Part shown: positions 53,651-64,000 of the stretch, one piece after another
Position numbering within the stretch: position 1 is the stretch's first letter
Layout: the number at the start of each line of letters is the position of its first letter
DNA from: Dromiciops gliroides
Taxonomy: Eukaryota > Chordata > Mammalia > Microbiotheria > Microbiotheriidae
Length of the DNA: 64,000 bases
NCBI RefSeq assembly: GCF_019393635.1
Contig: NC_057867.1
Coordinates: 67,149,492-67,213,491, forward strand
Direction of reading: 5' to 3'
The notes under the pieces: generated by a model
Seen by the model: only the letters and a program-made list of their open reading frames with translations
What the model was told of the DNA's origin: nothing
Databases searched by the model: none
Program-made: the position numbers and the translations under genes

Positions 53651-53769
53651 TATGTGGGATGCAGGTAAGGATAAAACTCAGTCCTTATCCTTAAAGAATT
53701 TGCTTTCTAGATGGAAGAGACAAGATCATAGGCATGGGGAAAGATGACTAACAAAAGCAGGCAGGAAAA

Positions 53770-53960
53770 AGAACTCACATTTATATATCAATTTACACAG
53801 CTATTTCCCCTCAACTTTGTGAGGTATATATGGTGTAAGTATTGTCATCCTCATATTAGATATGAGGCAGGTGAGTTGTAGTGATATTGAAGTGATTTGT
53901 CCAAAGTTACATGTTGAGTAAGTGGCAGACCTGGGATTTGAAGCCGGGCATTCTGAGTCT
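53770..53960 (-). repeat. MIR fragment
   Basis: TTTGTGAGGTATATATGGTG, ATGAGGCAGGTGAGTTG, GGATTTGAAGCCGGGCATTC in MIR reverse order. Confidence 0.65.
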
Positions 53961-54159
53961 ATGAGGGGTGGGTGGGTGGAGAGGGACACTTTTTCCTACA
54001 ACATTATTGTTAACTTAAAATATGTGATCAGTGCCAAATGCACAGCAAGACCAATTAAGGACTGTTGGGAGAATGAAGGAGGGACAGGTAACTGTGACTG
54101 GCACAGGACTAGGGCTGAAACACAGGAGTCATATTTCTATCAGTATATACTACCAATTA

Positions 54160-54520
54160 TCTGGACAGGAAAAAAAAACTCGATGAAGAGTTCAGGAAAT
54201 AGAGTACAAGCCTGATACATAGGCATGCTATAGTGGTGATGGGCAACTTTATTTCACTGTACATCTCTCTTTTTCTGTAAAGGTAAAATAACTAATAATT
54301 TCTTGGCTTTTCTTAATAATACATTAATCCTTCTAAAGGAAGAGAAACAAATAAGAGGAAATTCTATTCTGGACTTGATTATCAACAGGGAGGAATTGAT
54401 TATTGGGGTGGAAATTTGAAGGAAAGTAACTGTTCCATCTTAAATTTTGTGATGTAGAACAGGAAATCAGAACATATTCTGACATGTACCCTGGATTTTC
54501 AAAGGGTTTAAAGAAAGAAC
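54160..54520 (+). repeat. CR1/L3 LINE ORF2 fragment
   Basis: The plus frame gives KQIRGNSILDLIINREELII, the CR1 segment between endonuclease and reverse transcriptase (NSILDLLLTNREEL type). Followed by CCATCTTAAATTTTGTGATG. Confidence 0.75.
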
Positions 54521-55365
54521 ATATGGGGAAGACAAGCCTGGCACCTAGAGGGAGAGACAAGAGGTGACATATGTCAGGCAAGTCACACCACTACCACCAT
54601 GTTAACCACTATCTCCCCATAGATCCTGATTGAGACAGTCCAGTACCCTGAATTCAAGATCTTTGGGAATAACAGTGTCCCCCAAACCGTCAAGGGCAGC
54701 TAGGTGGCTCAGTGGATAGAGCACTGGGCTTGGAACCAGAAGGACTCATCTTCATGAGTTCAAATTCAGCTTCAGATATTAGCTATGTGACCCTGGACAA
54801 GTCGCTTAAATTTGTTTGCCTCAGTTTTCTCATTTGTAAAATGATCTGGAGAGGGAAATGGCAAACCACTCCAGGATGACTGAAAAATTGACTTAACAAG
54901 CTACCAAACCTACTTCCAGTCCAGCCCCACAGCCACTACCGAGGTGAGAAATCACTATAGAGAAGAGACCCAGCTTCCTCACCACCAACTAATACCAACA
55001 TCTTCCAACTGCTACCAAAGGGTAGATAGGCACAGGAGCCCTGAGAGTGGCAGTAGTCCAACCCCCACCCCCAACACCATTTCTGTTTCCAGCCCAGGCT
55101 TCATAGTCATCATCTGGGGAAACAAGTTTTGTGGAGAAAGGGCCAACAACCATCCTCACCAACTGCCAACTAACTGCCAGATACAGGGCAACAAGCCAAT
55201 GTAGCTGAAGCAGGAAGGCCCCCTGAGGGAGAGACAGGAAGTAGCATATTGGAGGCACATAAAAATCACCACCACCACCACCACCACCACTTTGACCACC
55301 ATCTTCTTTCAGACCCTGATGGAAATGTCCCAGAACCCTGAACCCAAGAGCCCTAAAGAAGAAGT
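54520..55365 (+). repeat. Diverged direct-repeat pair around a Mar1
   Basis: Two blocks share order: GAGGGAGAGACAAGAGGTGA ... CACCACTACCACCATGTTAA ... AGATCCTGATTGAGACAGTC ... CCAGTACCCTGAATTCAAGA (54550-54660), and GAGGGAGAGACAGGAAGTAG ... CACCACCACCACC ... AGACCCTGATGGAAATGTCC ... CCAGAACCCTGAACCCAAGA (55220-55350). Spacing about 670 bases. Family unknown; LTR pair or segment duplication are both possible. Confidence 0.5.
54693..54890 (+). mobile_element. Mar1 CORE-SINE
   Basis: GGGCAGCTAGGTGGCTCAGT to GGCAAACCACTCCAGGATGA; 3' end shortened. Confidence 0.9.
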
Positions 55366-55384
55366 ATTAATATTAGCTTTGTTC

Positions 55385-55565
55385 TATACTCTAAGGAGTA
55401 TGGGACTTTTCCATCTGACTTGCAGCTGAGACCTTCTATATATGTTGCCTCCTCCATTATAATGTTTTATTTTTCTATTTGCATATCTAGCACTTAGCAC
55501 AGCACTTTGCATATAGTAAGTGTTTAATAAAGGCTTCATTCATTCATCGATTCATTCAAAGAATA
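55385..55565 (+). repeat. L2 LINE 3' terminus
   Basis: CATATCTAGCACTTAGCACA and GTAAGTGTTTAATAAAGGCT, followed by ATTCATTCAT repeats. Confidence 0.82.
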
Positions 55566-55734
55566 GGTAGGATCCTATGCACTAAAATGCTATAGGAAGA
55601 GTTAGCCCAGGAAGGATCATTTCAAGAATGAAATTTTTCTTGGTAAAATTTCATTTTTTTTTCAGTTAACAAGCATTCTTTTTCCTCTCATACCATCCCA
55701 ATTTTTAAAAATATAAAATCTTTGTAATAAATAC

Positions 55735-56000
55735 TATTGTGCCGTAAGAAATGACAAAAGGGATAGGTTCAGAGACACCAGGAAGATTTGTACGAACTGA
55801 TGAAGAAGAGAGCAGAAACAGGAGGAAAATGCATATAAAATAACAACAGCAATGTAACAACGAACCACTTTGGAAAACTTGAGAACTCTGACGTGCCTCC
55901 AATGACCAACCATGACCCCAGAGGACTGATGATGAAGAATGAAATTCCAAAGACAAAAAGAATAACAATTTGAAATGAGAAGGGAAAGGGGGGATGTTGG
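55735..56000 (+). repeat. L1 LINE 3' region, older subfamily
   Basis: TGTGCCGTAAGAAATGACAA (end of ORF2), GAACTGATGAAGAAGAGAGC, ATGACCAACCATGACCCCAG and GGACTGATGATGAAGAATGA. Confidence 0.75.
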
Positions 56001-56034
56001 TTAAAAAAGACCAAAGTGGTAACTCATCAACCAA

Positions 56035-56580
56035 CTACATAGAATGTTTATCAAATTTGCAGATGACACAAAACTGGGAAAGATATTGAATAATAAGAGG
56101 TAGCATTTATACTTTAAGATTTTCAAAGTGCTTTATAAATATTATGTCATTTTATCCTCATGACAACCCTGGGAGGTAGGTGCCATGACTATCCAAATTT
56201 TACAGAATAGGAAACTGAGGCAGATAAAGTTGAATGACTTGCTCAGGGTAACACAGCTAGGAAGTGCCTAAGGCTAGATTAAAATTCATGTCTTCCTGAC
56301 TCCAAGTTCACTGGACCACCTAGCTGCCTCATACATTGGATGACATGGTTAGGATTTTAAAAATTCTTAAGCCTAGTTAAATAAGATGATATGTAACAGT
56401 GACAAATGTAAAGCCTTACACTTGGGTTAAAAAAATCAATTTTACAAGTTCAAGATGGGGGAGGCATGGCTAGACATTAGTTTATCTGAAAAAGATCTAT
56501 GGATCTTAGTGGACTGAAAGCTTCATAAGAGTCAGCAGTATGACAAGTTAATGTGATCAAAGGCTGTGACTTTCTGGAAA
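56035..56580 (+). repeat. CR1/L3 LINE split by a MIR
   Basis: TTGCAGATGACACAAAACTG (the ADDTKL coding motif) ends at 56090. A MIR in reverse fills 56093-56330 (GGAAACTGAGGCAGATAAAG). CR1 resumes with GACAAATGTAAAGCCTTACA and GAAAAAGATCTATGGATCTT. Confidence 0.88.
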
Positions 56581-57365
56581 TGATGCCAACACAAGAGACC
56601 TGGTTTCTAGTCTTGGCCTCATATTCTGTCTCCAGGCCTCAGATTATAATGGCTCCTTTAATGAAATGCAATGACAATTCCTTGATTCTTAAGCCTTTAC
56701 TTACTTTCAAAGGTGATGTTGAGGAATTGATTCATAAACAATTAAGGCCCAAAGAGCTAACATAGCCATTGGAATATGGGGCCCCTAGGGAACCCTTAGT
56801 ATTTCTCCTCAGGCTGGAGATGGCAATTCCCAAAAACGGGCTGAGTAAAAATGGATTATAAGCAAGTTGACCCAGGTTTCTGCTGTGCATTAGAGAACAG
56901 AGCCCTGGGAATTGTTGCATAAAGGGAAGGGGGAATGACTTCTGAGTGCTAGGAGGTGGGGCGGGGGAGGGAAGATTTGAGAACACAGATTAAGAGAAAG
57001 GAATATGGGTTGTCCAAAGCTAATTATGTTTTATAGCCCAGCCCTTTAGGCCTTGGGCCTGCTTCCAGTTTTCAAGTGCTCTCTTTTGTCTTCCTCCAAT
57101 GTGGAGAGATGCCACAGTTGATGTAAAGCTGGGCTGCACAATTCCCAGGAGAGAAGTTCTCAACATTTTTCAGGTTGTCAACTTGTTTGTGCCTATGGTG
57201 GGGGCAAGTGGAAATTTCCTCTGCCCTATATTCAGTTAACATTCATTAGGCCACTCCTCCCCAAACTCTTATTGTGTATGTGTACAAACATACATACATG
57301 CACATATTTATCTATATGTACACACAAGTACAGACACATATATACATACATACACATAGACTTCA
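56581..57365. other. No gene or repeat recognised
   Basis: Includes a MIR-like trace at 56600 and a CATA/CACA-rich stretch near 57270-57360. No coding character. Confidence 0.45.
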
Positions 57366-57369
57366 GCCA

Positions 57370-57710
57370 TCTGGAGGCAGCATAGTATTGCAAAAAGAGT
57401 AATGCATGTGTAGTTAGAGGATCTGGGTTCAAATCTTATCCGTCATTTACTACCTGTGTGACCCTGGGCAAGACATTAGCTCTAGGCCTCTGTTTCCTTC
57501 TCCATAAATGAGGGTATTAGACTATATGATCTCTAAGGTCTTCTCCCACTCTAAATCTGGTGGTGTCTCTCATTTCTACCATCTTTATTACTCTCTATTC
57601 TTTTCTCCACACCCCCCCCCACAATTAAAATTGGGTTTCAGTCCTAGCTGTCACTTAATAACTATGTGACTATGCAGATCCTATAAGGATGAAAATATGG
57701 CAAGTTCTAG
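57370..57710 (+). repeat. MIR copies
   Basis: 57370-57565 is a nearly complete sense MIR (GGATCTGGGTTCAAATCTTA, GACCCTGGGCAAGACATTAG). 57640-57710 is part of a second, continued at 58470. Confidence 0.8.
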
Positions 57711-57725
57711 AGAACACTGGGTTTT

Positions 57726-57873
57726 TTAATTAATAAAGTACTTTATTATTTTCCTGTTACATGTAAAGATAGTTCTCAACTTTTGTTTATACAAACTTTC
57801 CAATTTCAGATTTTTCTCCCTCCCTCCCCTCCTTCCCCCCTCCCCTAGACAGCAGGTAATCTGATATAGGTTA

Positions 57874-57911
<38 letters not shown>

Positions 57912-58454
57912 AACATTAAACATATTTCTGCATTAGTCATATTATAAGAGAAAAATCAGAGCAATGATGAAAAACCTCAAAATAGAAAAAACAACAGCAC
58001 CAAAACCAAAAGAAATAGTATGGTTCATTCAGCATCTATACTCCACAGTTCTTTTTTTTTCCTCCTGGATTTGGAGATCCTCTTCTATCATGAGTTCCCT
58101 GGAACTCTTCTGTACCATTGCATTGGTGAGAAGAATCTAGTCCATCACAATAGATCAACACTCAATGTTGATGATACTGTGTACAATGTTCTTCTGGTTC
58201 TGCTCATCTCACTCATCATCAGCCCACGCAAGACCCTCCAGGTTTCTCTGAACTCCTCCTGCTCATCGTTTCTTACAGCACAATAGTATTCCATTGTATT
58301 CATATACCACAACTTGTCCAGCCATTCCCCAATGGATGGGCATCCCCTCAACTTCCAATTCCTTGCCACTACATAAAGAGCAGCTATAAATATTTTTGTA
58401 CATGTGGGTCCCTTTCCCCTTTCCATGATTTCTTTGGGAAAAAAGACCCAAAAG
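57726..58454 (-). mobile_element. 5'-truncated L1 3' end
   Basis: 729 bases with an exact 14-bp duplication GAACACTGGGTTTT at 57712-57725 and 58455-58468. The minus frame encodes the ORF2 C-terminus: NTMEYYCAVRNDEQEEFRET, the counterpart of human L1 YTMEYYAAIKNDEF. The 3'UTR contains an (AT)n run at 57873-57911, and ends A-rich at 57726. Confidence 0.96.
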
Positions 58455-58469
58455 GAACACTGGGTTTTG

Positions 58470-58605
58470 AATGGCTCGACCACAGGTAAGTCACTTACCT
58501 CTCTATGGACTTCAGTTTCTTCCACCTCTATAAAAAGAAGGAGTGGCATGAACTGCTCTCCTAGGTACTGCAGCAGTCATGGAGTAAAATTTCCTAAATG
58601 TTACG
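58470..58605 (+). repeat. MIR remnant right of the L1
   Basis: AGGTAAGTCACTTACCTCTC and GGACTTCAGTTTCTTCCACC. Confidence 0.6.
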
Positions 58606-58609
58606 ACTC

Positions 58610-60780
58610 CTAACCCTATTCTTCATCTTCAACATGACCTCCATTCCTTCCACTCCCTAGGTTTTCCCCAGGCTATCACCTCCAGATTGGTTACACTATT
58701 ACCCCTTTCCCTATTTTAACTTGTTGGTAAACCAATTCCCCTCTACATTATTCTCGACTCTCACATTCCTTGACCCCTTGCTTGCCTATCATTAATTTCC
58801 CCTTGCCAAATCCCCACCTCTGGATCACTCACATCATTTGCCTCCTTCAATCCTTCCATCTATTGCTGAAGAGAGCTCAGGGAATTCATCAAACTATGTT
58901 GACTGTGTCCCCTACCAATGTGTTACCTAATCTCAGATGGTCTCTGGCAATAGGAGGGCTGACATTCACTTCCTCTTTAAGTGATTCCTTATCCTGCCCT
59001 CCGACACTGGGAGCTGTTGCAAAGCTTTTCTTCTTTCCCCAAGCTTTACATGACATATCTTCCCCACTCCCTCGCATCTAAGGACTTCATATTGAACTCA
59101 AAACAGGGGTGACCCTTCTCATTGCCTCTACATGCACCCTTGATCCCATTCCCTTCTGACTTCTCCATCCAATTGCCCCTACCACCACTCCATTCTCTTA
59201 TCTTCAGTCACTCCCTGTTTACCGATTCCTTCCCTAATGCCTACAAATACACCCATGTATTCCTTATCTTAAAAACCCTTGCTTGAGCCTACCATCCCTT
59301 CCAGCCTTTGAACAATATCTCCCCTCTCCTTTCTGGTGAAATCTGAGAAAGCCACATAGACTACGTGTTTCTACTTCCTTTCTTCTCACTCTCTCTCTCT
59401 CTCTCTTTTTTTTAGTGAGGCAATTGGGGTTAAGTGACTTGCCCAGGGTCACACAGCTAGTAAGTGTTAAGTGTCTGAGGCCAGATTTGAACTCAGGTAC
59501 TCCTGACTCCAGGGCTGGTACTCTATCCACTGTGCCACCTAGCTGCCTGCCTCACTCTCTTCTAAACCCTCTGCACTTTAGCTTCTGACCCTGTCATTGA
59601 ACTGAAACTATCCTGTCCAAAGGTCCCAAGATTTGCTTAATTGCCAAACTTCTGAATATTCTCTCTTCTCTAGTTTTCCATCATGCTGCTCCTTCCTGGC
59701 TCTTCTCTCTGTCTGATTGTTCCTCCTTTGCTGCTTCTTCATGTCCCCTATGGCTCTGTCCTGGATCCTCTTCTCTTTTTACTCTATATTATTCTACTTG
59801 GTCATCTCATCAGCTCCCATGGGTTCAATGATCTCTACTGGGAATCTAGAGGATTCCCAGAATTTTCTATTTAGCCTTAATCTCTCTGCTGAGCTACTAC
59901 TGTAACACATCACCAACTGACTTTTGGACACATAAAACAGCATGCCCCATCGACATCTCAAAATCAATATGTCCCAAAATGAACTCATTATCTCTTCTCC
60001 TCCCCACCAATCCTCCCATCTTCCAAACTTCCTTATTATTGTCAAGGACGCTACCATCCTTCCAGTCACTGAGGCCCACAATCTTCATGTCCTCCTCACC
60101 TCCTCACTCTTACTCACCCAGTATATCCACCCTGATGCCAGATCTTGTTTCTTCCTTCAGAACATTTCTCATAGATGGCCTTCTCTTCATCCACACAGCT
60201 GCCCTGCTTCAGACCCTCATCACCTCTTGCTTAGATTATTAAAGTAACCTTCTAACTGGTCTTCCTGGCTCGAGTCCATTTCCTCCCTAGATTGTAGGTC
60301 TGATCATGCTACTCACTCCCTGCTCAGCGAGCCCCAGTGGGTCTCTAAATCAAATATGAAATCCTCCTGTTGGCTTTTAGAACTTCTTACAACCTGGCCA
60401 CCTTAATTCCCCAGACACACTCTCCAGGCCAGCACCACTGGCCTTCTTGGTGCTCCTCCAGTGTCTGTGCCTTTGCTCATGCTTAGAAGCCTTGCCTTCC
60501 TCATTTCTGCCTCTTAGTTTCCTGGCCTCTTTTGAAATGAAGCTCAAAGGCCTCCTTCTTCAGGAGGCCTTTTCCACTTCCCTCAGTTACAAATGCCCTC
60601 TCCTCTCAGATTACCTTCTGTCTACACTGGATACATCTTGCTTGTACCTAGTCGTTTGCGTATTGGCTCCCCTATTAGACTGGGAGCTTCTTGAGGGCAG
60701 GGGCTATTTTGGCCTTTCTTTGTATGCACAATGCTTAGCCCATAGTAGGTGCTTAATAAATGCTTGGTGATTGAACAGAA
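58610..60780 (+). repeat. Long L2 LINE: RT region to 3' terminus
   Basis: The longest L2 here. 59150-59290 is upstream ORF2. 59730-59880 encodes GSVLDPLLFLLY then LLGHLISSHGF, the PQGSVLGPLLFSLY reverse-transcriptase motif. 60250-60480 covers the C-terminal and 3'UTR, ending at 60770 with GGTGCTTAATAAATGCTTGG. Stops and frameshifts throughout. Confidence 0.88.
59405..59550 (-). mobile_element. WSINE1-like SINE nested in L2
   Basis: CTCACTCTCT duplicated at 59395-59404 and 59551-59560. Confidence 0.9.
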
Positions 60781-60784
60781 ATCC

Positions 60785-60990
60785 TTTCTACAAATATCAG
60801 CAAAGCACAGTGGAAAGAGCACTGACTTCGGAGTCAGTGGACCCAAGTTCAAATGCCACCCCTGGTGCTTGCTACCTGCATCATCTTGAACGCCTTATTT
60901 CATTCCCCTGTGCCTCAGCTTCTTCAAGTGTAAAATGAGGGGGCTGAATTAGCTAGCCTCTGGGGCCAGAGCTCTCCAGCCACAGAGCTA
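60785..60990 (+). repeat. MIR SINE
   Basis: GCACAGTGGAAAGAGCACTG, GGACCCAAGTTCAAATGCCA, GCCTCAGCTTCTTCAAGTGT. Confidence 0.85.
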
Positions 60991-61009
60991 TGATCCCTGA
61001 CAAGTGGTC

Positions 61010-61260
61010 ATCTAACCTTCAGTGAATGCAAATCCATTACTTCCTGAGTTAACCCAATCTACTTTGGGAAATATCGATTGTTAAGAATTTTTTCCTTTAC
61101 ATCAAGCCCCATCAGGGGCCTCCCTGCAACGCCCCAGCCATTACTTCCAGTTCTGATCTCTGGGGCCAACCAGAACAAGTGTAATTCACTTTAGCCTTTC
61201 AAGTACTTGAAGGCTAATGCCAGCTCTTCTAGCTCCAAATTCTGCCATTTTATTTCAGCC
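61010..61260 (-). repeat. CR1/L3 LINE fragment
   Basis: CTTCCAGTTCTGATCTCTGG, GGCCAACCAGAACAAGTGTA and TCAAGTACTTGAAGGCTAAT. Confidence 0.8.
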
Positions 61261-61299
61261 TTTTGTTTCCTCCTCTGGCAAACAGTACTTGTAGGGAGG

Positions 61300-61550
61300 G
61301 AGCCTTAGATTTTGATTCAGAAGACTTCTCTGTGAATCCGCCGTTCGGCCAAATCCTGCCTCAGACATTTGCGATCTGGGTGATCCCAGGGAAGTGACTT
61401 TAACTTTTCTGGGTGGGCCTCAGTTTTCTCCTCTGTAAAATGAAGGTAAAGAATAGCACTGACCTCACAAGCTGTGAAAATCAGATGAGGTAACCTGGGA
61501 AGGCCTTTGTAAGCCTGAAAAGTGTTAGGGAACCCTGAACTATGGGGATG
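61300..61550 (+). repeat. MIR SINE
   Basis: GGAGCCTTAGATTTTGATTC, CAGTTTTCTCCTCTGTAAAA, GGCCTTTGTAAGCCTGAAAA. Confidence 0.8.
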
Positions 61551-61706
61551 GTCATGATTACTACCTACCTATATGATTTGGGGGGAATAAAAAGAATTCA
61601 AATCCACGAATCATGTTTTAAGCATTTGCTATCTCTAAGGCACTATATCCCTCCCCCTCTCTGGACCTCAGTTTCTTTAGCTAGAAAATGAAGGAGCTGA
61701 ACTAGA

Positions 61707-61920
61707 TGAGCTTTTTGATCCTTTGATCAAAAATCCTTCAATGTCGGCTCTTCTTGTCATTGTGAAGCAGAATTCCCCAAGCGTTAGATTGTTCGCTCCC
61801 TAATAGGGAGCGTGAGCTGGGATTAGACTGTCGTGAGACAGGTTAGTTTAAACCTACGGATGCTGGGTTGTTGCCATAGCAATCCTTCTCTGTAGGAGAA
61901 GAACTGCAGGTTCAGACAAA
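61707..61920 (+). pseudogene. 28S rRNA pseudogene fragment
   Basis: Matches the 3' part of 28S rRNA (domains V-VI) in order: GCTTTTTGATCC, AATGTCGGCTCTTCTTGTCA, TTGTGAAGCAGAATTCCCCA, CTAATAGGGAGCGTGAGCTG, TCGTGAGACAGGTTAGTTTA, GTTGTTGCCATAGCAATCCT, then the sarcin-ricin loop counterpart (GTAGGAGAAGAACTGCAGG in place of GTACGAGAGGAACCGCAGG). Substitutions are scattered and the loop is mutated. About 14 extra bases interrupt it near 61725. It is far shorter than a rRNA gene, so a dispersed non-functional copy, inserted beside a MIR 3' end at its left. Confidence 0.9.
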
Positions 61921-62094
61921 AGCTTGTGTCAAGGGCTGCCTTTCAAGAGATCACAGCAAGGGAGCTGCTCTGCTCCCCTCCAGGTCTAGATCCTGGGCTC
62001 TTAGGGTTGCTGGGAGAAAAGGGCTTTTGTAAACTGGGAGGCATGGTAGAAATGGGCTATTATCGTGGGCAAGCAGCCCCAAGACCACCCATTC
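61921..62094. other. Unassigned flank of the 28S fragment
   Basis: TTGTGTCAAGGGCTGCC may be a weak continuation of the rRNA match; otherwise nothing. Confidence 0.35.
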
Positions 62095-62345
62095 ATTCAG
62101 TGTTTATTGAGTGCCTATTGTAGGCCATAAGAGGCAATGGGGGAAGATAAAAAGGGACAAGAGGCATAGTCACCGCTCTAAAGAGCCAAGTCGAGGAACT
62201 AAGACGGGCACAAAAAGCTAGAATACAAGGCCAGATGACATGAGTGCAGCTGAGGGCTGGGAAGCTAGTGCTATAGCTTCCAATGCGGAGATCAAGGGAA
62301 GAGACTCAACTAGGCCTTGAAGGAGGGGAAGGACCCCAAGGTGCT
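62095..62345 (-). repeat. Old interspersed repeat
   Basis: Same family as 15595: CATTCAGTGTTTATTGAGTG, CATAAGAGGCAATGGGGGAA, GGCCTTGAAGGAGGGGAAGG. Confidence 0.6.
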
Positions 62346-63400
62346 TACAAATTGCTCCACATGTATAGCAGGAATCTGTCCAAGAAAATTGTTTCTTAAG
62401 AAAACCTTTCTTAAAAAGTTTACCCAGGTGCAGCAGAGCTTAAACCACATGTGTCATACAGCATGAGTTAGTCCACTAATCTGATAAATCCTCCCCACCT
62501 CCCCCACCCCAAGCCATTTTCCTGGAAGAACCACTGATAAGCAGTAACTGGTACAAAAGGGAAGGTACAGACACACATTCACCAGGGTTACTGAGTTGCA
62601 AAGAAGCTGGGTATTCAATATTGATTGGTTATAAAGCCCATATCCTTCCCTGTGTTTAAAAATGTAATATCCTAGCTTTGTTACTCTCTGTGTAATCTTC
62701 AGCAAATAATTGAACTCCCCCTCAATTTCTTCATCTATAAGATGGGGGCCCAGACCAGATGCCCTCTGAGGTCCCTTCTGATTCTTGATCTATGATCCTA
62801 TGTACAAAAATGCCAGCTAAATTGAGTCTCTAGACCTCAGTTTCCTTGTTTGTAAAATGAATGGTTTTTATGGCTTTTTTTATTTTCTAAGGATCCTTCT
62901 AGGTTCAAGTGAATAAAAGTTTGTCAAGTGAAGTGCTTACTGAAGGCAGATTACTCTTTTGGGAGATACAAAGTTTAGATAAGACAGTCCTTGCCCAGAA
63001 GAGGTTTCAAATCCAACAAACTCGATTATCAGAAGTCATTGTTCTGAGGTTTCTTTCCACTCTGCCATTCTGTGCTTTACAGTCCTATGTGAATCACTCG
63101 AGACCAACAAGCATTTGAAATGACTTCCTTTTGTGAGAGTGCTCATGTATATGTGCTACACATGAGGCTGACTCAGAAGAAACTGGACTGAGCTAGTTTC
63201 CACACTTTGAGTGAACTTTCTTGTTAGCTGAGTGCTGGATTTCATGCCATATATAGGATTTTCAATGATCTATTTTGTTATTTGTAATTCTCTTGTTTTT
63301 AAAGAACAGTTATTAGTCCAAAGAAATATAGAAAAGTTGTATGTATCCATTAAAGTGCTCCACACATCAGTGATGATTCGTGTGGGGCACTGGACTGTTT
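62346..63400. other. No gene; MIR 3' fragments
   Basis: MIR 3' pieces at 62675-62800 (CAGCAAATAATTGAACTCCC) and 62820-62870 (CTCAGTTTCCTTGTTTGTAA). 62870-63400 is unassigned. Confidence 0.5.
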
Positions 63401-63404
63401 CAAA

Positions 63405-63590
63405 GACAGCTTGGTACAGTAGAGAGAGCGCTACCTTTGGACCTATGTCCACATCCTACTTCTGAAATTTACTACCTGTGTGACCTTGAGCAAGTCATTT
63501 AGTCTTGCTAGGCCTTCGTTTCTTCATCTAGAAAATAGGATGTTACATTAGATGATCTCTAATCAAGATCTATATTCCCATGATCCCAGT
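63405..63590 (+). repeat. MIR SINE
   Basis: GCTTGGTACAGTAGAGAGAG, GTGTGACCTTGAGCAAGTCA, GTTACATTAGATGATCTCTA. Confidence 0.85.
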
Positions 63591-63829
63591 AAGGATCATT
63601 CAACCCCACAATGAAATAGAATTAGTCACATTGAATCACAAAGGAAGATACGGTTGAAAATGAAAAAACACTCCACAATTAAAACTAGTGCTGTTAAATA
63701 GCCCAACTACCCCTCATTTTAAAAAAAAGAGCTTCAGATGGAGCTGTTACCCAGATGGGCCGTTACCAATTCTTCTACATGGCACAGGTTCCTTGAAGTT
63801 GGAAGAATAGCAAGAAGATCAATAAAAGT
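63591..63829. other. No gene or repeat recognised
   Basis: AT-rich; nothing assigned. Confidence 0.4.
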
Positions 63830-64000
63830 GATCCCATTCTTTCTAGTCTCTTTCAGTATATTACCCCCTTCTATCACTACCACACTCTTACTTGTCTTTC
63901 ATCTCTCCTTATCTACTATCTACAAACATGCCCATGTCTTCTCCATCCTTAAAAAACTCTTCCTTGATCCATCCATCTCCAATAGCTATTGGTCCATATC
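63830..64000 (+). repeat. L2 LINE ORF2 fragment, cut by window edge
   Basis: ATCTACAAACATGCCCATGT and CCTTAAAAAACTCTTCCTTG match the same L2 segment seen at 59230-59290, continuing beyond the window. Confidence 0.7.

Noticed and set aside
58145-58549. 134-codon minus-strand frame as a possible host gene
   Set aside because: It contains the L1 ORF2 C-terminal signature and lies mostly within an L1 bounded by target duplications.

Overview
The window looks like intergenic and intronic DNA from a marsupial, most likely an Australian-lineage (australidelphian) species. The evidence is its repeats. There are at least fifteen copies of a young tRNA-derived SINE of WSINE1 type, several Mar1 CORE-SINEs, marsupial-type L1 3' ends, many CR1/L3 copies and a dense background of MIR and L2. 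Exact species cannot be read from the sequence.

Only one intact protein-coding gene is visible: the single coding exon of CYSLTR1 (cysteinyl leukotriene receptor 1) on the minus strand at 3071-4090. A splice acceptor lies just upstream and a doubled poly(A) signal about 300 bases past the stop codon. CYSLTR1 is X-linked in humans (Xq21), so by conserved synteny the window is probably from the X. The rest of the window lies 5' of the exon; part is probably CYSLTR1 intron, but I could not identify any 5' non-coding exon.

Layout: 1-3 kb is a 33-bp minisatellite, GA/GT microsatellites and the receptor's 3' flank. 3-6.1 kb is the CYSLTR1 exon, an L2 tail and a second long GA tract. 6-31 kb is a patchwork of MIR, L2, CR1, Mar1 and SINE copies. 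It includes a free-standing L1 5'UTR with target duplications at 11.96 kb, an unidentified coding-like remnant at 13.2 kb and a repeat-free GC-richer block at 28.8-29.8 kb. 31.8-36.9 kb is a 5'-complete but decayed L1 riddled by five same-strand SINEs. 37-40 kb is an old L2 interrupted by Mar1 and by a processed pseudogene of RBIS (C8orf59). 41.8-44.8 kb is a nearly 3-kb ORF1-only LINE (HAL1-like) with a 13-bp target duplication and two stacked 3' ends. 45-58.5 kb holds old repeats, two 5'-truncated L1s with perfect duplications, and a fossil endogenous retrovirus sitting inside a CR1. 58.6-64 kb is a long L2, a 28S rRNA pseudogene fragment and more MIR/L2.

There is no operon-like or multi-gene system here. 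The interest lies in the one receptor gene and in the insertion stratigraphy, where nested elements and matching target duplications give relative ages. Coordinates of old repeats are approximate (about 10-30 bases), because they were read by eye against remembered consensus patterns.
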